A stretch of DNA of 44,046 nt from assembly GCA_027484315.1 (NCBI GenBank), contig JAIXTE010000155.1, positions 1-44,046 of the forward strand, written 5' to 3'. Under the pieces are notes generated by a model that made no database searches, was not told the DNA's origin, and was given only the letters and a program-made list of their open reading frames with translations. Below, piece by piece: positions 1 through 9,119 of this stretch. Source of the DNA: Burkholderiales bacterium (GTDB lineage: Bacteria > Pseudomonadota > Gammaproteobacteria > Burkholderiales > Burkholderiaceae_B). The position numbers and the translations under genes were made by a program. How positions within the stretch are numbered: position 1 is the first letter of the stretch; the number at the start of each line of letters is the position of its first letter.

Positions 1-585
1 GGAACGCGCCAGCCCCAATCAGCGAAGGCTTCTTCACCGATCAATGTACGGGTGCCCAAAATCACGATCAGTGACAGGAACAGGCCCAAAGTCGCGGTAG
101 TTTGAATCCACGCTGTGTACGCACCGCGTTTTCCGTTTGGTGCATGTTCAGCCACATAAGTTGCAGCTCCACCGTATTCACCACCCAGCGCAAGACCCTG
201 CAACATTCGGAGCACGATCAAGATAATCGGTGCGGCAACACCGATACTGGCGTAAGTCGGCAAAATACCCACAATGAACGTCGAACCACCCATGATCAGA
301 ATCGTGACCAGGAAGGTGTACTTGCGACCAATCATGTCGCCCAGACGACCAAATACCAAGGCGCCAAAAGGACGAACGATAAAGCCTGCGGCAAAAGCCA
401 ACAACGCGAAAATGAAACCGGATGTGGGATCAAGTCCCGAGAAAAACTGCTTGGCAATAATTGCTGCCAATGAACCGTACAGGTAAAAATCGTACCACTC
501 AAATACTGTGCCCAAGGATGAGGCGAAGATCACTTTGCGTTCTTCACCGGTCATTGGACGAGCTGCTTCCTTTGTACTCGCCATC
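1..585 (-). CDS. MFS transporter, metabolite:H+ symporter type (partial, C-terminus outside window)
   Basis: Reading inward from an ATG at 585 gives 195 residues that run off the left edge with no stop. The N-terminus has the FEWYDFYLYG motif of the metabolite:H+ symporter branch of the major facilitator superfamily (ProP, KgtP and ShiA relatives). It is followed by a loop with the MFS signature between the second and third membrane segments (GRLGDMIGRK, near residues 78-87) and by a GGEYGGAATYVAEHAP stretch in the fourth-segment region. At least four membrane segments are visible. A GGGGA sequence lies about 8 bases upstream of the ATG. The substrate cannot be told; members carry carboxylates, betaine or shikimate in symport with protons across the inner membrane. 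The 221 bases on its upstream side hold no gene and presumably its promoter. Confidence 0.9.
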
Positions 586-806
586 TTGAATGTCCCCATT
601 GTCGTAATAATTGCTCATTCATTGATTTGAATGATGTATGGACTATGGGGTTGTTATCTGACTATTTTCTGACGAAGAGAGGTGCATATGTGAACAATTG
701 TAAAATGAGCTTCCAATCAACAATTTCTCACATTTAACAATCAAAAGTGCATTTCAAGACAAAGTCAAACCCAAATGGGCCTGCAACACGTAACCCCTGC
801 TGCTTT

Positions 807-1685
807 CTAGGTCAAGTGCTGAAGCAGTTCCTTGAGCACTGCATCGGGCTGTTCGGCCTGCAGAAAATGCCCACAGTTGTCCAGCAACTCAACACGAATG
901 CCTTTCGGAAAACAGGATGGTTCAACCATGGCCTGCAAAAGCCCGGCCTGCATGCAGCCATCCCTGATGCCGGCCATGGCCAATACAGGCACATTCAACT
1001 TTTGCCGGGACAAAGCATACATTGACCTTGTACTTGCCCTGTGTACAGTGAACAGGGCACGGTAATACCTTGTTGCGGCCCAAGCCACGCGCACATCTGA
1101 AAATGCGTGCCGCACCGGGTCAAAATCGGCATCTGTAAATGCCCAACCCGGCGACCATTGTGTCCACAATTCACGAAGGCGAGCGCAATCATCGAACATG
1201 ACTTTTGCCGGGGCCTTCGTCGACTGCATTTCGAGCATGTAAGCCGACATGCTCAACTGTCGCGGCAACAGGCGCCAGGCCCGTTCAGCTTTCTGAAATG
1301 GGGGTATGGCCAAAAGGGACAATGTTTCCCATGCCGCGGCATTCGTGGCCACAGCCGCCATGCCTGCAACAGCGCCCCAGTCGTGACCAACCAGGTGTAC
1401 AGGCTGACCGGGAAACTGGTCACGCCAAGCCAGCAAATCCAGCCCGGCGGTCAATGCGTCGTATTGGGCACCCAAGTGAACCGATTCAGGCGTATATCCC
1501 CTCAGCCAAGGCCGCACGACCCGATAGCCAGCACGAACGAGCCCCTCGACCACGGCATCCCAACTGTGCGGAGTATCCGGAAACCCGTGAACCAGGAGGG
1601 CAACAGGCCCATTCTCAGGGCCAGAAACCAAAGCCCGCAATAACAGCGGGCCTTGTTTCAAATCGATAGTTTGCGAATGGGTCAA
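807..1685 (-). CDS. alpha/beta hydrolase, epoxide hydrolase/dehalogenase-like with Asp nucleophile
   Basis: A 292-residue alpha/beta-hydrolase fold protein. Visible are the oxyanion-loop motif HGFPDTPHSW (about 33-42), a nucleophile elbow GHDWGA with Asp102 instead of Ser, a late acidic residue (about Asp242) and the catalytic His in CGHF (about 273). An Asp nucleophile is the hallmark of soluble epoxide hydrolases and haloalkane dehalogenases; the elbow here is closest to the epoxide hydrolase form. The natural substrate is unknown. The start is TTG at 1685, overlapping the upstream stop as TTGA. No upstream alternative exists and the next Met lies far inside the fold, so translational coupling is likely. 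No signal peptide, so cytosolic. Confidence 0.85.
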   Translation of the reverse strand: MTHSQTIDLKQGPLLLRALVSGPENGPVALLVHGFPDTPHSWDAVVEGLVRAGYRVVRPWLRGYTPESVHLGAQYDALTAGLDLLAWRDQFPGQPVHLVGHDWGAVAGMAAVATNAAAWETLSLLAIPPFQKAERAWRLLPRQLSMSAYMLEMQSTKAPAKVMFDDCARLRELWTQWSPGWAFTDADFDPVRHAFSDVRVAWAATRYYRALFTVHRASTRSMYALSRQKLNVPVLAMAGIRDGCMQAGLLQAMVEPSCFPKGIRVELLDNCGHFLQAEQPDAVLKELLQHLT

Positions 1686-2707
1686 AATAGCCTGCTGAAG
1701 TTTCCCCGGAAAAACGCTTCAAGACGGAAGGTCAACGCCACATAGGGATCAAGGTTGCCTTCGGTTGGAAAATGAATTTCGGGAATGATGTCCATGAACA
1801 ATATGTTTTTGTGAATGTCGCGGCGGTAGTAAGCCTGTAATACATAATCCTTGATGTTGTTCTCGCCCCGATCTTCACCCACTACGATTAAAGCATATCG
1901 CAGCGCAGTGCGTGAATCGATTACGCGGTTGATCTCTGCAGTCTGAGAAAACACAGCGGAGTCCCTGCGCTCCTCAAAGTCCACGTAAGTTTGAAAACGC
2001 AAGGTGCGATCTTCATCAAGGGGTTTGTTGACATCGAAATTGGTACGAACCTGCAAGCCACGCTGATTGAACTGGGTCACACGGCTGAGTGAGTTGATCT
2101 GCCACTTGCTTTCACTGAAATTCCATTGCCGTGCAGCGGAGTACCTGACATAGGGATCAAGTGGCGCACCAAACTTGACACCCAAACCAAGACCTTGAAC
2201 CCAGGCCTCGCTGGGGTCTTTGGACGAACGCTGTTCCAGCCCAATCGCTGAGTTGTTGGTGTCAAAACGCTGCCCTCCCCGAACCTCCCGAAGACCCTGC
2301 TCGGACAAACGGCCCAGTGGCTCTTCAATGTCGCTTTCAATGATCAAACGCAATCGCTTGCGGGTGGTAGGCATGTCCACCCGAAAACGCACGCTGGGAT
2401 CCAACTTGGAATCCCCAGGTTGCAAGCGGGTATCCAGTGCAACGCGTAGAAAAGACTGGTTCTCGACGAACAAACTGTCTTCTGTTCCAAAAAACTGGTC
2501 CAGTTTGCGAGCAGTGTTGTCAACAATGCGAGTCAAGTCATAATGCACCGGCTCAAAGCGCTCTTGAAGCCACACGGGCAAATCACTTTCCTCATGTGGC
2601 ACGGCAGCTTGAATTGGCATGGGCTGCCAAGCCAATATCACAATGGTGGCAGCCACCAACAAAGTCTGACTTTTCTGTGCACTTCTGCACGCCCAAGTGT
2701 TCTTCAA
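1682..2707 (-). CDS. conserved hypothetical protein with signal peptide, probable outer-membrane/beta-rich protein
   Basis: Not recognised as a named family. The TTG at 2707 is preferred to the TTG at 2731 because AGGGAG lies 6 bases upstream of it; it gives 341 residues. The N-terminus has a basic stretch, then a hydrophobic core and an AxA-type cleavage region (PIQAAVP), so it is exported. The mature part is rich in alternating hydrophobic/polar stretches with many Arg, Asp and Phe residues. It includes FGAPLDPYVRYSAARQW and a mirrored NLDPYVALTFRLEAFF near the end, and finishes in Phe (RLF), as many outer-membrane barrels do. The placement as an outer-membrane protein is inference. It is first in a two-gene unit with the hydrolase. 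Confidence 0.7.
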   Translation of the reverse strand: MKNTWACRSAQKSQTLLVAATIVILAWQPMPIQAAVPHEESDLPVWLQERFEPVHYDLTRIVDNTARKLDQFFGTEDSLFVENQSFLRVALDTRLQPGDSKLDPSVRFRVDMPTTRKRLRLIIESDIEEPLGRLSEQGLREVRGGQRFDTNNSAIGLEQRSSKDPSEAWVQGLGLGVKFGAPLDPYVRYSAARQWNFSESKWQINSLSRVTQFNQRGLQVRTNFDVNKPLDEDRTLRFQTYVDFEERRDSAVFSQTAEINRVIDSRTALRYALIVVGEDRGENNIKDYVLQAYYRRDIHKNILFMDIIPEIHFPTEGNLDPYVALTFRLEAFFRGNFSRLF

Positions 2708-2831
2708 AGTCGTCTCCCTGACAGGCTGCAAAGCGGACTGACATTCAACTTCAATGTACGCCTTTAAAACTGCCGGCGTAAGTCCCTGAGTTTGGCGATA
2801 AGATCAGTAAAAATCGTTCAGTTCGTCACAT

Positions 2832-3920
2832 TCATGCCGGGGTCTGCGACTTGCCCCGCAACACGCTGACCACAAGTGTAACCAACGTGATGGGCACAAC
2901 GAAACTGAGCATGGTGTTTGAATAGAAACCAAGCGCATCATGCCCTTGTGCATCCAGAACAAGGTAAACCACATAGGCTGCGTAATAGGCCAGAAATATG
3001 GCACCTTCCCAACGTGCAATTTCCCGACCGGTCAGGAAAATAGGCAAACAGGCAAAGGCCACGGCAAGCATCACCCACATGTCAAAAGCCATGATTGAAG
3101 GTGCAACCTGCAAGCCCGCAGGTACGGCGACCAAACTGGCCAAGCCCAAACAAGCGAGGACGTTGAAGGTGCAACTGCCCACGACGTTGCCCACCGCGAT
3201 GTCGCGCTCGCCTTTCAAGGCGGCAGCCACGGATGTGGCCACCTCGGGCAGCGAAGTGCCTGCAGACACAATCGTCAATGCAATTACCACATCGCTCACG
3301 CCCATTACCTTGGCAAACTCAACTGCAGCACCCACCAGCCAGTCGGACCCCACTACCAGGAAGAACAAGCCCAATGCAATCAAACCCAATTGGGCAGGCC
3401 AGCGCGAATCCCAGGCGCCGGGCTTTGCAGGTTGGTTTTCAACATCGAACTCGGTATTGCCCGACTGCTTCTCGTTGCGCGACTGGATGACCAAAAAGGC
3501 TGTGTACGCCACCATCAAAATGACCAATATGGCGCCATCAACCCAGGAAAGAACACCATCCATGCTGAGCAACAACAACAAAATCGAGGCGCCAATCATG
3601 ATGGGAACTTCCTGACGAATCAATTGAAGATTGACAATCAGGGGCGCAATCAAGGCACTGACACCCAAAATAAACAGCACATTGAAAATATTGCTGCCCA
3701 CCACATTGCCAACCGCAATGTCGGTAGTACCTTCCAATGCAGCCCCCACTGAGACGGCAACCTCAGGCGCACTGGTGCCGAACGCCACAACCGTCAAGCC
3801 CACTACCAGTGGTGAAATACCGAATGAAAATGCAAGTTTGGATGCCCCGCGAACCAGAGAGTTGGCCCCCAATACCAATAGAACCAGCCCCAAACCAAAA
3901 AAAACTGCAGTACTCAACAT
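2832..3920 (-). CDS. calcium/sodium antiporter, CaCA family (YrbG-like)
   Basis: Inner-membrane cation antiporter of about 362 residues from the ATG at 3920. It has the two inverted alpha repeats of the family: FGTSAPEVAVSVGAALEG followed by GNVVGSNIFN in the first half, and AGTSLPEVATSVAAALKG followed by GNVVGSCTFN in the second half. The GTSxPE and GNxxGSN/T motifs line the ion path in known members. About ten membrane segments can be counted, with a hydrophilic loop in the middle (RNEKQSGNTEFDVENQ region). The reading frame stays open to a GTG/ATG at 4019/4016, which would add 33 residues unlike the family N-terminus, so the inner ATG is preferred. Divergent from the receiver gene at 4040. 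Confidence 0.9.
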   Translation of the reverse strand: MLSTAVFFGLGLVLLVLGANSLVRGASKLAFSFGISPLVVGLTVVAFGTSAPEVAVSVGAALEGTTDIAVGNVVGSNIFNVLFILGVSALIAPLIVNLQLIRQEVPIMIGASILLLLLSMDGVLSWVDGAILVILMVAYTAFLVIQSRNEKQSGNTEFDVENQPAKPGAWDSRWPAQLGLIALGLFFLVVGSDWLVGAAVEFAKVMGVSDVVIALTIVSAGTSLPEVATSVAAALKGERDIAVGNVVGSCTFNVLACLGLASLVAVPAGLQVAPSIMAFDMWVMLAVAFACLPIFLTGREIARWEGAIFLAYYAAYVVYLVLDAQGHDALGFYSNTMLSFVVPITLVTLVVSVLRGKSQTPA

Positions 3921-4039
3921 GTCGTTTGCCTTTTGCGTGTTCAACAACCCCATTGTGAGGGATAAAAAACCCAATAATTTCTCACCTGAACGGGTTTTCT
4001 CGTAGGATTCGGACATCACCGCCCGATCCGGATTGCAGC

Positions 4040-4417
4040 ATGAAACCCGTCATATTCTGCCTAGAAGATTTTGAAATGCACCGTTTTGTGCTGGAAACCC
4101 ATTTGAACCTGCTCCTGCAAAACAAGGCAGAAGTGCGCTACTTTCGCAGCCTGGGGCAATTGAAAGCCTCGGGAAGCACCTGCCAACTGTTGATCTCCGA
4201 CCTGAATGTGGGTGACTCCAAGGCAGAAAATACTGCCAAATTTCTGTTGCAGTATTCCGAACACACCCCGGTCATCATTCAATCTTCCGACCCAATCAGG
4301 CCAGAACAACTTGAACAACAGGCACCAGGCCGCATTCAGGCCGCTGAAAAAGGTGGCCAGGGCCAGCGTTTCAAAGAAGCCATCGAAGAATTCATTTCAA
4401 AAATCACAGTCACCTGA
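4040..4417 (+). CDS. stand-alone response-regulator receiver domain (CheY-like)
   Basis: A 125-residue single receiver domain. The acidic pair is Glu9-Asp10, the phosphoacceptor is Asp54 in ISDLN, Ser82/Ser83 fill the Thr/Ser switch position in IIQSSD, and Lys104 the conserved lysine. All catalytic positions are therefore present, although the loop around Lys104 (AEKGGQG) is unusual and shorter than in CheY. No output domain follows; the gene ends at 4417. Such proteins work through protein-protein contacts or as phosphate shuttles. No partner kinase is adjacent, so its system is unknown. It is divergent from the antiporter gene, with very little space between if that gene starts at its outer codons. 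Confidence 0.8.
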   Translation: MKPVIFCLEDFEMHRFVLETHLNLLLQNKAEVRYFRSLGQLKASGSTCQLLISDLNVGDSKAENTAKFLLQYSEHTPVIIQSSDPIRPEQLEQQAPGRIQAAEKGGQGQRFKEAIEEFISKITVT

Positions 4418-4518
4418 CTGGTTTTTCCCACTTGACAGCAACGTTCAGCAAACCACGTTGAACCTCTTAACCAACTGTACACTCCAACACATGTCATTCG
4501 TTGTTACCGGAGTTTTTC

Positions 4519-5325
4519 ATGTTGAAAGTGTTAGGCCGTATTGTATTGTTGCTCACCTTGAGCTGGGTACATCCCGTGATTGCTGCCGGTGTGGACCACA
4601 ATTACGCAGCCTGGAACGCCTTGCTTGAGCAACATGTGAAATGGTTGCCCGGCAACAAACAAACCGTGGTGGACTACAACGGCTTTAAAAAAGACCGTGA
4701 AGCGTTAAAGCAAGTATTGGATGAATGGTCATCCGTGACCCAGGCCGAATTCAATGCACTGAACAAAAACCAGCAAATGGCATTTCTGATCAATGCCTAC
4801 AATGGTTTCACCGTTGAACTGGTTCTGACAAAATACCCAAACCTCAAATCCATCAAAGACATCGGCGGCGTGTTCAGCAGCCCCTGGAAGCAGGAATTTT
4901 TCACGTTGCTGGGCAAAAAACGCAACCTGGACTGGATCGAGCATGAACAATTGCGCCCCAATTACAAGGAACCGAGAGTGCATGCCGCCGTCAACTGTGC
5001 AAGCATCGGCTGCCCGGCCCTGCGCAATGAAGCCTTCACGGCCAACAAACTGAACGCCCAATTCGATGACGGAATGCGTCGGTTTTTGAGCGACCCGAGC
5101 CGAAACCGTGTGAAAAACGGCGAACTGCAAGTCAGCCCGATTTTCAAATGGTTTGCCGAAGACTTTGAAAAAGGCCATCAGGGATTCAATGATGTGAAAG
5201 ACGTGTTTGCCAAATGGGCCAAGGATATGGGTACCACGCCAGAAATAGTGGATAAAATCGCATCCAAATCCCTGCCTGTTGCGTATACCGATTACAACTG
5301 GGCGCTTAATGAGGCCAAACGCTAA
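4519..5325 (+). CDS. DUF547 domain protein, exported
   Basis: 268 residues from the ATG at 4519, which has GGAG seven bases upstream; an in-frame TTG at 4501 lacks such a site. The N-terminus is a typical Sec signal peptide ending near HPVIAAG. The rest is a DUF547 domain, recognised by FLINAYNGFTVELVL, then IGGVFSSPWK and the hallmark HAAVNCASIGCPAL. The biochemical role of DUF547 proteins is not established. The two conserved Cys residues of the hallmark could form a disulfide or a thiol site after export. It leads an operon with the ATP-grasp gene (14-base gap) and the YHS lipoprotein. Confidence 0.88.
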   Translation: MLKVLGRIVLLLTLSWVHPVIAAGVDHNYAAWNALLEQHVKWLPGNKQTVVDYNGFKKDREALKQVLDEWSSVTQAEFNALNKNQQMAFLINAYNGFTVELVLTKYPNLKSIKDIGGVFSSPWKQEFFTLLGKKRNLDWIEHEQLRPNYKEPRVHAAVNCASIGCPALRNEAFTANKLNAQFDDGMRRFLSDPSRNRVKNGELQVSPIFKWFAEDFEKGHQGFNDVKDVFAKWAKDMGTTPEIVDKIASKSLPVAYTDYNWALNEAKR

Positions 5326-5339
5326 AACAACACCTGCAT

Positions 5340-6650
5340 ATGCCTCACCCCAAAACCCTGCTGCTGTTTAATTTCGACTGGGATGAACTCGGTGCCAACC
5401 GCCTGAAACACAATTGGCCGAGTATTGAATCGGGGTTTGATCTGTTCAGCTTCCCCAGCAACGCGCGTCTGGCCTGGTTTGATACGGAACGTTTTGTCGC
5501 CAAGGCGGCAGCGTTTGCGCGTTTGACCGGCGCCAAGGCTGTTACATCCAATCACGAACAATTCGGAGCCTTGTGTGCGGCCCTGCTGGCTGAAAAAATG
5601 GGCTGGCCTGGCACACCGGTCAAGGCCATTCTTGCCTGCCAGCACAAGCTTTACGCACGCAAGATTTTGCAGCAGGTTGCACCCGAGGCCAACCTGGCTT
5701 TCTCCCGACTTGATGCAGCCTATGGCGGAGATGTACCGGCCCACATTCAATATCCGCAATTTGTAAAACCCGTGAAGGCAGCATTTTCGGTACTGTCGCG
5801 CGTGGTGAACAACCAGCAGGAACTGCATGACCACACCCGGTTTGGGCCATGGGAACTCTGGGTCATCAAACACCTTGTGGAACCGTTCGAGAAAATTGCA
5901 AAAAAACGCCTGCCGGAAGCGGGCACAGCGCACAGCATGTTGCTGGAGGCCCCAGTCACGGGTCGACAGTACAACCTGGACGGTTATGTGTGGCAGGGTC
6001 ACGTGCGTGCCCTTGGAGTGGTCGACGAGGTAATGTATCCCGGCACCGATGCATTCATGCGTTTTGAATACCCAAGCCGCCTGAGTCAAGATGTTCAAAC
6101 ACGTGCAGCCGATGTGGCCAAGCGCTTTTTAAATGCTGTAGGGTTTGATCACGGCCTGTTCAACATGGAATTTTTTCATGATGAAGCAAGTGACAAAATC
6201 ACGGTGATTGAATTCAATCCGCGAATGGCTTCTCAGTTTTCAGATTTGTATTTGCGCGTGGACGGCATTGATCTGCATGAGATTGCATTTGCGCTGGCCC
6301 ATGGCATTGATCCGACCACCTTGAAACGCGCGGAAACCACCGCAGGAACAGCGGCCAGTTTTGTATATCGCTCGTTTAAACCCAATGCCCAGGTTTCATT
6401 TCCGGGCGTCACACAAAAAAGCAGATTCAAGGCCATGTTTCCTGATGCCTTGATGTTTGAATATCCGAAAGACCGGAAACAGATTCAACGGGATTTCAAA
6501 TGGCTGCGAAGCTACCGGTTTGGCATCATCCACCTTGGTGGAGACAACCCTCTGCATTTGCAACAGCGTTGCGAGCAGGCCAGCGAGTTACTCGGCTGGA
6601 CAGCCCCCTATCTTGATAAATCGACAAAAAACCCTGGAGATGACCTTTGA
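5340..6650 (+). CDS. ATP-grasp domain carboxylate ligase-like protein
   Basis: A 436-residue cytosolic protein with an ATP-grasp fold. The N-terminal pre-ATP-grasp part (1-110) is followed by a nucleotide-binding strand QFVKPVKAAFSVLSRVV, a hinge-like WVIKHLVEPFEKI, and the Mg-binding end VIEFNPRMASQF in which Glu and Asn coordinate metal in known ATP-grasp enzymes. Such enzymes join a carboxylate, activated as acyl phosphate, to an amine or thiol. The substrates cannot be told from sequence. The ribosome site before the ATG at 5340 is weak. Its stop overlaps the next start as TTGA. Between an exported DUF547 protein and a lipoprotein it may make or modify a small molecule, but that is inference. 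Confidence 0.82.
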   Translation: MPHPKTLLLFNFDWDELGANRLKHNWPSIESGFDLFSFPSNARLAWFDTERFVAKAAAFARLTGAKAVTSNHEQFGALCAALLAEKMGWPGTPVKAILACQHKLYARKILQQVAPEANLAFSRLDAAYGGDVPAHIQYPQFVKPVKAAFSVLSRVVNNQQELHDHTRFGPWELWVIKHLVEPFEKIAKKRLPEAGTAHSMLLEAPVTGRQYNLDGYVWQGHVRALGVVDEVMYPGTDAFMRFEYPSRLSQDVQTRAADVAKRFLNAVGFDHGLFNMEFFHDEASDKITVIEFNPRMASQFSDLYLRVDGIDLHEIAFALAHGIDPTTLKRAETTAGTAASFVYRSFKPNAQVSFPGVTQKSRFKAMFPDALMFEYPKDRKQIQRDFKWLRSYRFGIIHLGGDNPLHLQQRCEQASELLGWTAPYLDKSTKNPGDDL

Positions 6651-7246
6651 ACACGACACGCACGCACAAGCTGCTGTTTGCAGCCAGTTTGATACTAAGC
6701 CTGGGTGCCTGTTCATCCATGAGCGCACAAAATCCGGCCAGCGCGCTAAGCCCGGTTAATGCTGCTCAAATGGAAGGAGCCGACCGGGTCATGCTGTTTG
6801 GTGCAGACGTGGTGGCCTATTTCACCCAGAATGCATTTGTGCAAGGTTCCCCACAATTCAGCAGCACCTACCAGGATGTGAACTTCCATTTTTCCACCGC
6901 TGAACACAAGGCCATGTTCGACAAAGCGCCCGAGCAGTACTTGCCGCAATACGGCGGATACTGCGCCAACGGCATCATGTTCGGCATTCCCTGGGGTGGC
7001 AACGCAACAGATTTCAAAATGGTGAACGGCAAGTTGTACATTTTTGGAGGCCAGGTTTCCCAAGCAGCGTTCGAGCTGGAACTGGACAAAAACATCGCGC
7101 TGGCCGACCAGTACTGGCAACAGGAAATCAAGGGTAACAACAGCTTTATCCAGCGCACCAAACGCCTTGTTATTCGTGTGCCGCATTACAAGACTGGTGA
7201 AGAACAGGCAGCAGAAGTTCAGGCATCGGGTAAACCCGCACTTTAA
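6647..7246 (+). CDS. YHS domain lipoprotein
   Basis: 199 residues starting at TTG 6647, with GGAG seven bases upstream; the codon shares bases with the preceding stop (TTGA). The signal peptide ends in the lipobox LSLGAC (Cys22), so the protein is lipid-anchored. Residues 45-150 form a YHS-like domain: VMLFGADVVAYF at its start, YGGYCANGI in the middle and DFKMVNGKLYIFGG near its end. YHS domains bind metals or haem-related cargo in copper-handling proteins, but the classic Cys pair of metal-binding YHS domains is not evident here. Third gene of the DUF547/ATP-grasp operon. Confidence 0.85.
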   Translation: MNTTRTHKLLFAASLILSLGACSSMSAQNPASALSPVNAAQMEGADRVMLFGADVVAYFTQNAFVQGSPQFSSTYQDVNFHFSTAEHKAMFDKAPEQYLPQYGGYCANGIMFGIPWGGNATDFKMVNGKLYIFGGQVSQAAFELELDKNIALADQYWQQEIKGNNSFIQRTKRLVIRVPHYKTGEEQAAEVQASGKPAL

Positions 7247-7345
7247 ATGGCAAGCAGTTGACACGAACAAGGTGCAAATGTGAATCGCTTGTGCGATTAT
7301 CAACCCGACAATTTTGGTTATTCGGTTAACACCAACGAGGCTCTC

Positions 7346-8221
7346 ATGACAATTTCAGCAGTTTCAATTTCACGCCGACTGTTCTCAGTCGCGGCCATCG
7401 CCCTGGCAGCGGGTTTCTCCATGTCTGCACATGCAGAACAGGTTTTGAAGGTCACAACCATCCCTGAAGAAGCCGCCACGGAACAGATTCGCAAGTTCGA
7501 ACCCCTGGCCAATTACCTGTCGAAAGCGATTGGCATGAAAGTAGAATTCACACCGGTCAGCGACTACCCAGCAGCGGTGGAAGCATTGGTCAACAAGAAA
7601 GTTGACTTGGTGTGGTTTGGTGGTTTCACCCACGTCCAAGCTTCCCTGCGTTCAGGCGGGAAAGTCATTCCGATTGCCCAGCGTGTTGAAGACACCAAGT
7701 TCCAGTCCGTGTTCATCGCCAAAACTGATTCCGGGATCAAAAGCCTTCAGGACATGAAAGGCAAGCAGATTTCATTTGGTTCACAAAGCAGCACATCCGG
7801 TCATTTGATGCCACGCAACTTCCTTCTGGAAGCAGGTCTTGAGCCAGAAAAGGCATTCAAGCGCGTGGCCTATTCAGGCGCACACGATGCAACCATCGCA
7901 TCTGTAGTCAGTGGCAAAGTGGATGCAGCAGCTCTGGACATTACTGTCTGGAAAAAGTTTGTAGCTGAGAATAAGGTGGATACCAAGGCTGTGGACGTTT
8001 TCTACACCACACCGCCTTATTACAACTACAACTGGACTGTTCACCAGGACATGCCAGCCGATCTGCGCAAGAAAATCCAGAAAGCACTGTTTGACCTGGA
8101 CCCCGCTGTACCTGAGCAGGCTGAAATCCTCAAACTGAATCGCGCCACACGCTATGTGGACACCAAACCAGAGAATTACAAAGGTTTGGAAAGCGCCGCT
8201 CGTAGCGCCGGCTTGTTATAA
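7346..8221 (+). CDS. phnD: PhnD-type ABC transporter substrate-binding protein (phosphonate/phosphite class)
   Basis: 291 residues from the ATG at 7346 with GAGG five bases upstream; an in-frame GTG at 7280 would put an unlikely hydrophilic tail before the signal peptide. The signal peptide is cut after AHA (residue 30). The mature protein follows the PhnD/PtxB family: TTIPEEAATEQIRKFEPL, VSDYPAAVEAL, VDLVWFGG and the anion-pocket motif SQSSTSGH, where Ser/Thr residues hold the phosphonate or phosphite oxygens in solved relatives. First gene of a four-gene importer. Whether the ligand is phosphonate, phosphite or something else cannot be told; no phosphonate-degrading genes are nearby. Confidence 0.88.
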   Translation: MTISAVSISRRLFSVAAIALAAGFSMSAHAEQVLKVTTIPEEAATEQIRKFEPLANYLSKAIGMKVEFTPVSDYPAAVEALVNKKVDLVWFGGFTHVQASLRSGGKVIPIAQRVEDTKFQSVFIAKTDSGIKSLQDMKGKQISFGSQSSTSGHLMPRNFLLEAGLEPEKAFKRVAYSGAHDATIASVVSGKVDAAALDITVWKKFVAENKVDTKAVDVFYTTPPYYNYNWTVHQDMPADLRKKIQKALFDLDPAVPEQAEILKLNRATRYVDTKPENYKGLESAARSAGLL

Positions 8222-8276
8222 TCCAGCAGTTGGGGGGCCAGTCGGTCTCCCACTGTTTCAAAGGGAAGGTTGCGCA

Positions 8277-9119
8277 GTGAAGCTTCAAATTCAGGACATC
8301 AACGCCTGCCATCCCTCTGCACCGCCCGGCAGCGCACCTGCCATCAAGGGCATGAGCCTGCAAATCAACAGCGGCGAACAAATCGCTCTGATCGGCCCCT
8401 CTGGTGCCGGCAAAACCACGCTGCTTCAAGTGCTGTCCTGCACATTGAAACCCCAACAGGGCCAGGTTTCGCTGAACGAACAAAACCCTTGGCAGTTGAG
8501 TAAACGTCAACTGCAGAAACTTCGCGGTCAACTGATTGTTGCCCCGCAGGTGCCCCCCTTGCCACCCCGTCAACGCGTCATTACTTCCGTATTAGCGGGG
8601 CGATTGCCTGCGATGGGTCTGCTTCAAAGCATCAAATCGCTTTTTTATCCAGTCGATATACCCGCCGCACACATGGCGCTAAGCAAACTGGATTTGCCCG
8701 AGAAAATTTTTGAACGGGTTGACCGGCTTTCAGGTGGAGAACGCCAGCGCGTTGGCCTGGCGCGCCTGTTTGTATCCCCAGCCAAACTGTGGCTGGTGGA
8801 TGAACCGCTGTCCGCACTTGACCCCACGCGCGCGCGCCTGGCGATGTCGGCGCTCACTGATTCCGCGCAGGAAAACGGCATTTCACTGATTTGCACCCTG
8901 CACCAGGTGGACATGGCGCTGGCCTTTTTCAAACGCATCATCGGGCTGCGCGAAGGGAAAATTGTCTTTGATCTGCCCACCGAGCAAGTCACACCTGCCA
9001 TGTTGAAATCGCTGTACGCCCAATACGAACACGAACTTTTGGGCCAAGTTGACCGTGAGCTGATCGAAAAACAGTTCGAGCGCGTGGCACCCACAGTGGT
9101 GGTCAACAATTGTCGATGA
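8277..9119 (+). CDS. phnC: PhnC-type ABC transporter ATP-binding protein
   Basis: 280 residues from GTG 8277, chosen because AAGGGAAGG lies seven bases upstream; the open frame before it overlaps the binding-protein gene and is not ATPase-like. Motifs: Walker A GPSGAGKTT (40-48), ABC signature LSGGERQR (151-158), Walker B LWLVDEP with Asp175-Glu176, and an H-loop His in CTLHQVD. It powers the two PhnE-like permeases. The Q-loop region (VAPQVPPLPPRQRVITSVLAGRL) resembles that of PhnC proteins. Stop and next start overlap as ATGA. Confidence 0.9.
   Translation: MKLQIQDINACHPSAPPGSAPAIKGMSLQINSGEQIALIGPSGAGKTTLLQVLSCTLKPQQGQVSLNEQNPWQLSKRQLQKLRGQLIVAPQVPPLPPRQRVITSVLAGRLPAMGLLQSIKSLFYPVDIPAAHMALSKLDLPEKIFERVDRLSGGERQRVGLARLFVSPAKLWLVDEPLSALDPTRARLAMSALTDSAQENGISLICTLHQVDMALAFFKRIIGLREGKIVFDLPTEQVTPAMLKSLYAQYEHELLGQVDRELIEKQFERVAPTVVVNNCR

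Noticed and set aside
102..473. Plus-strand open frame at the window start
   Set aside because: Opposite the MFS symporter, whose membrane segments and motifs are clear on the minus strand.
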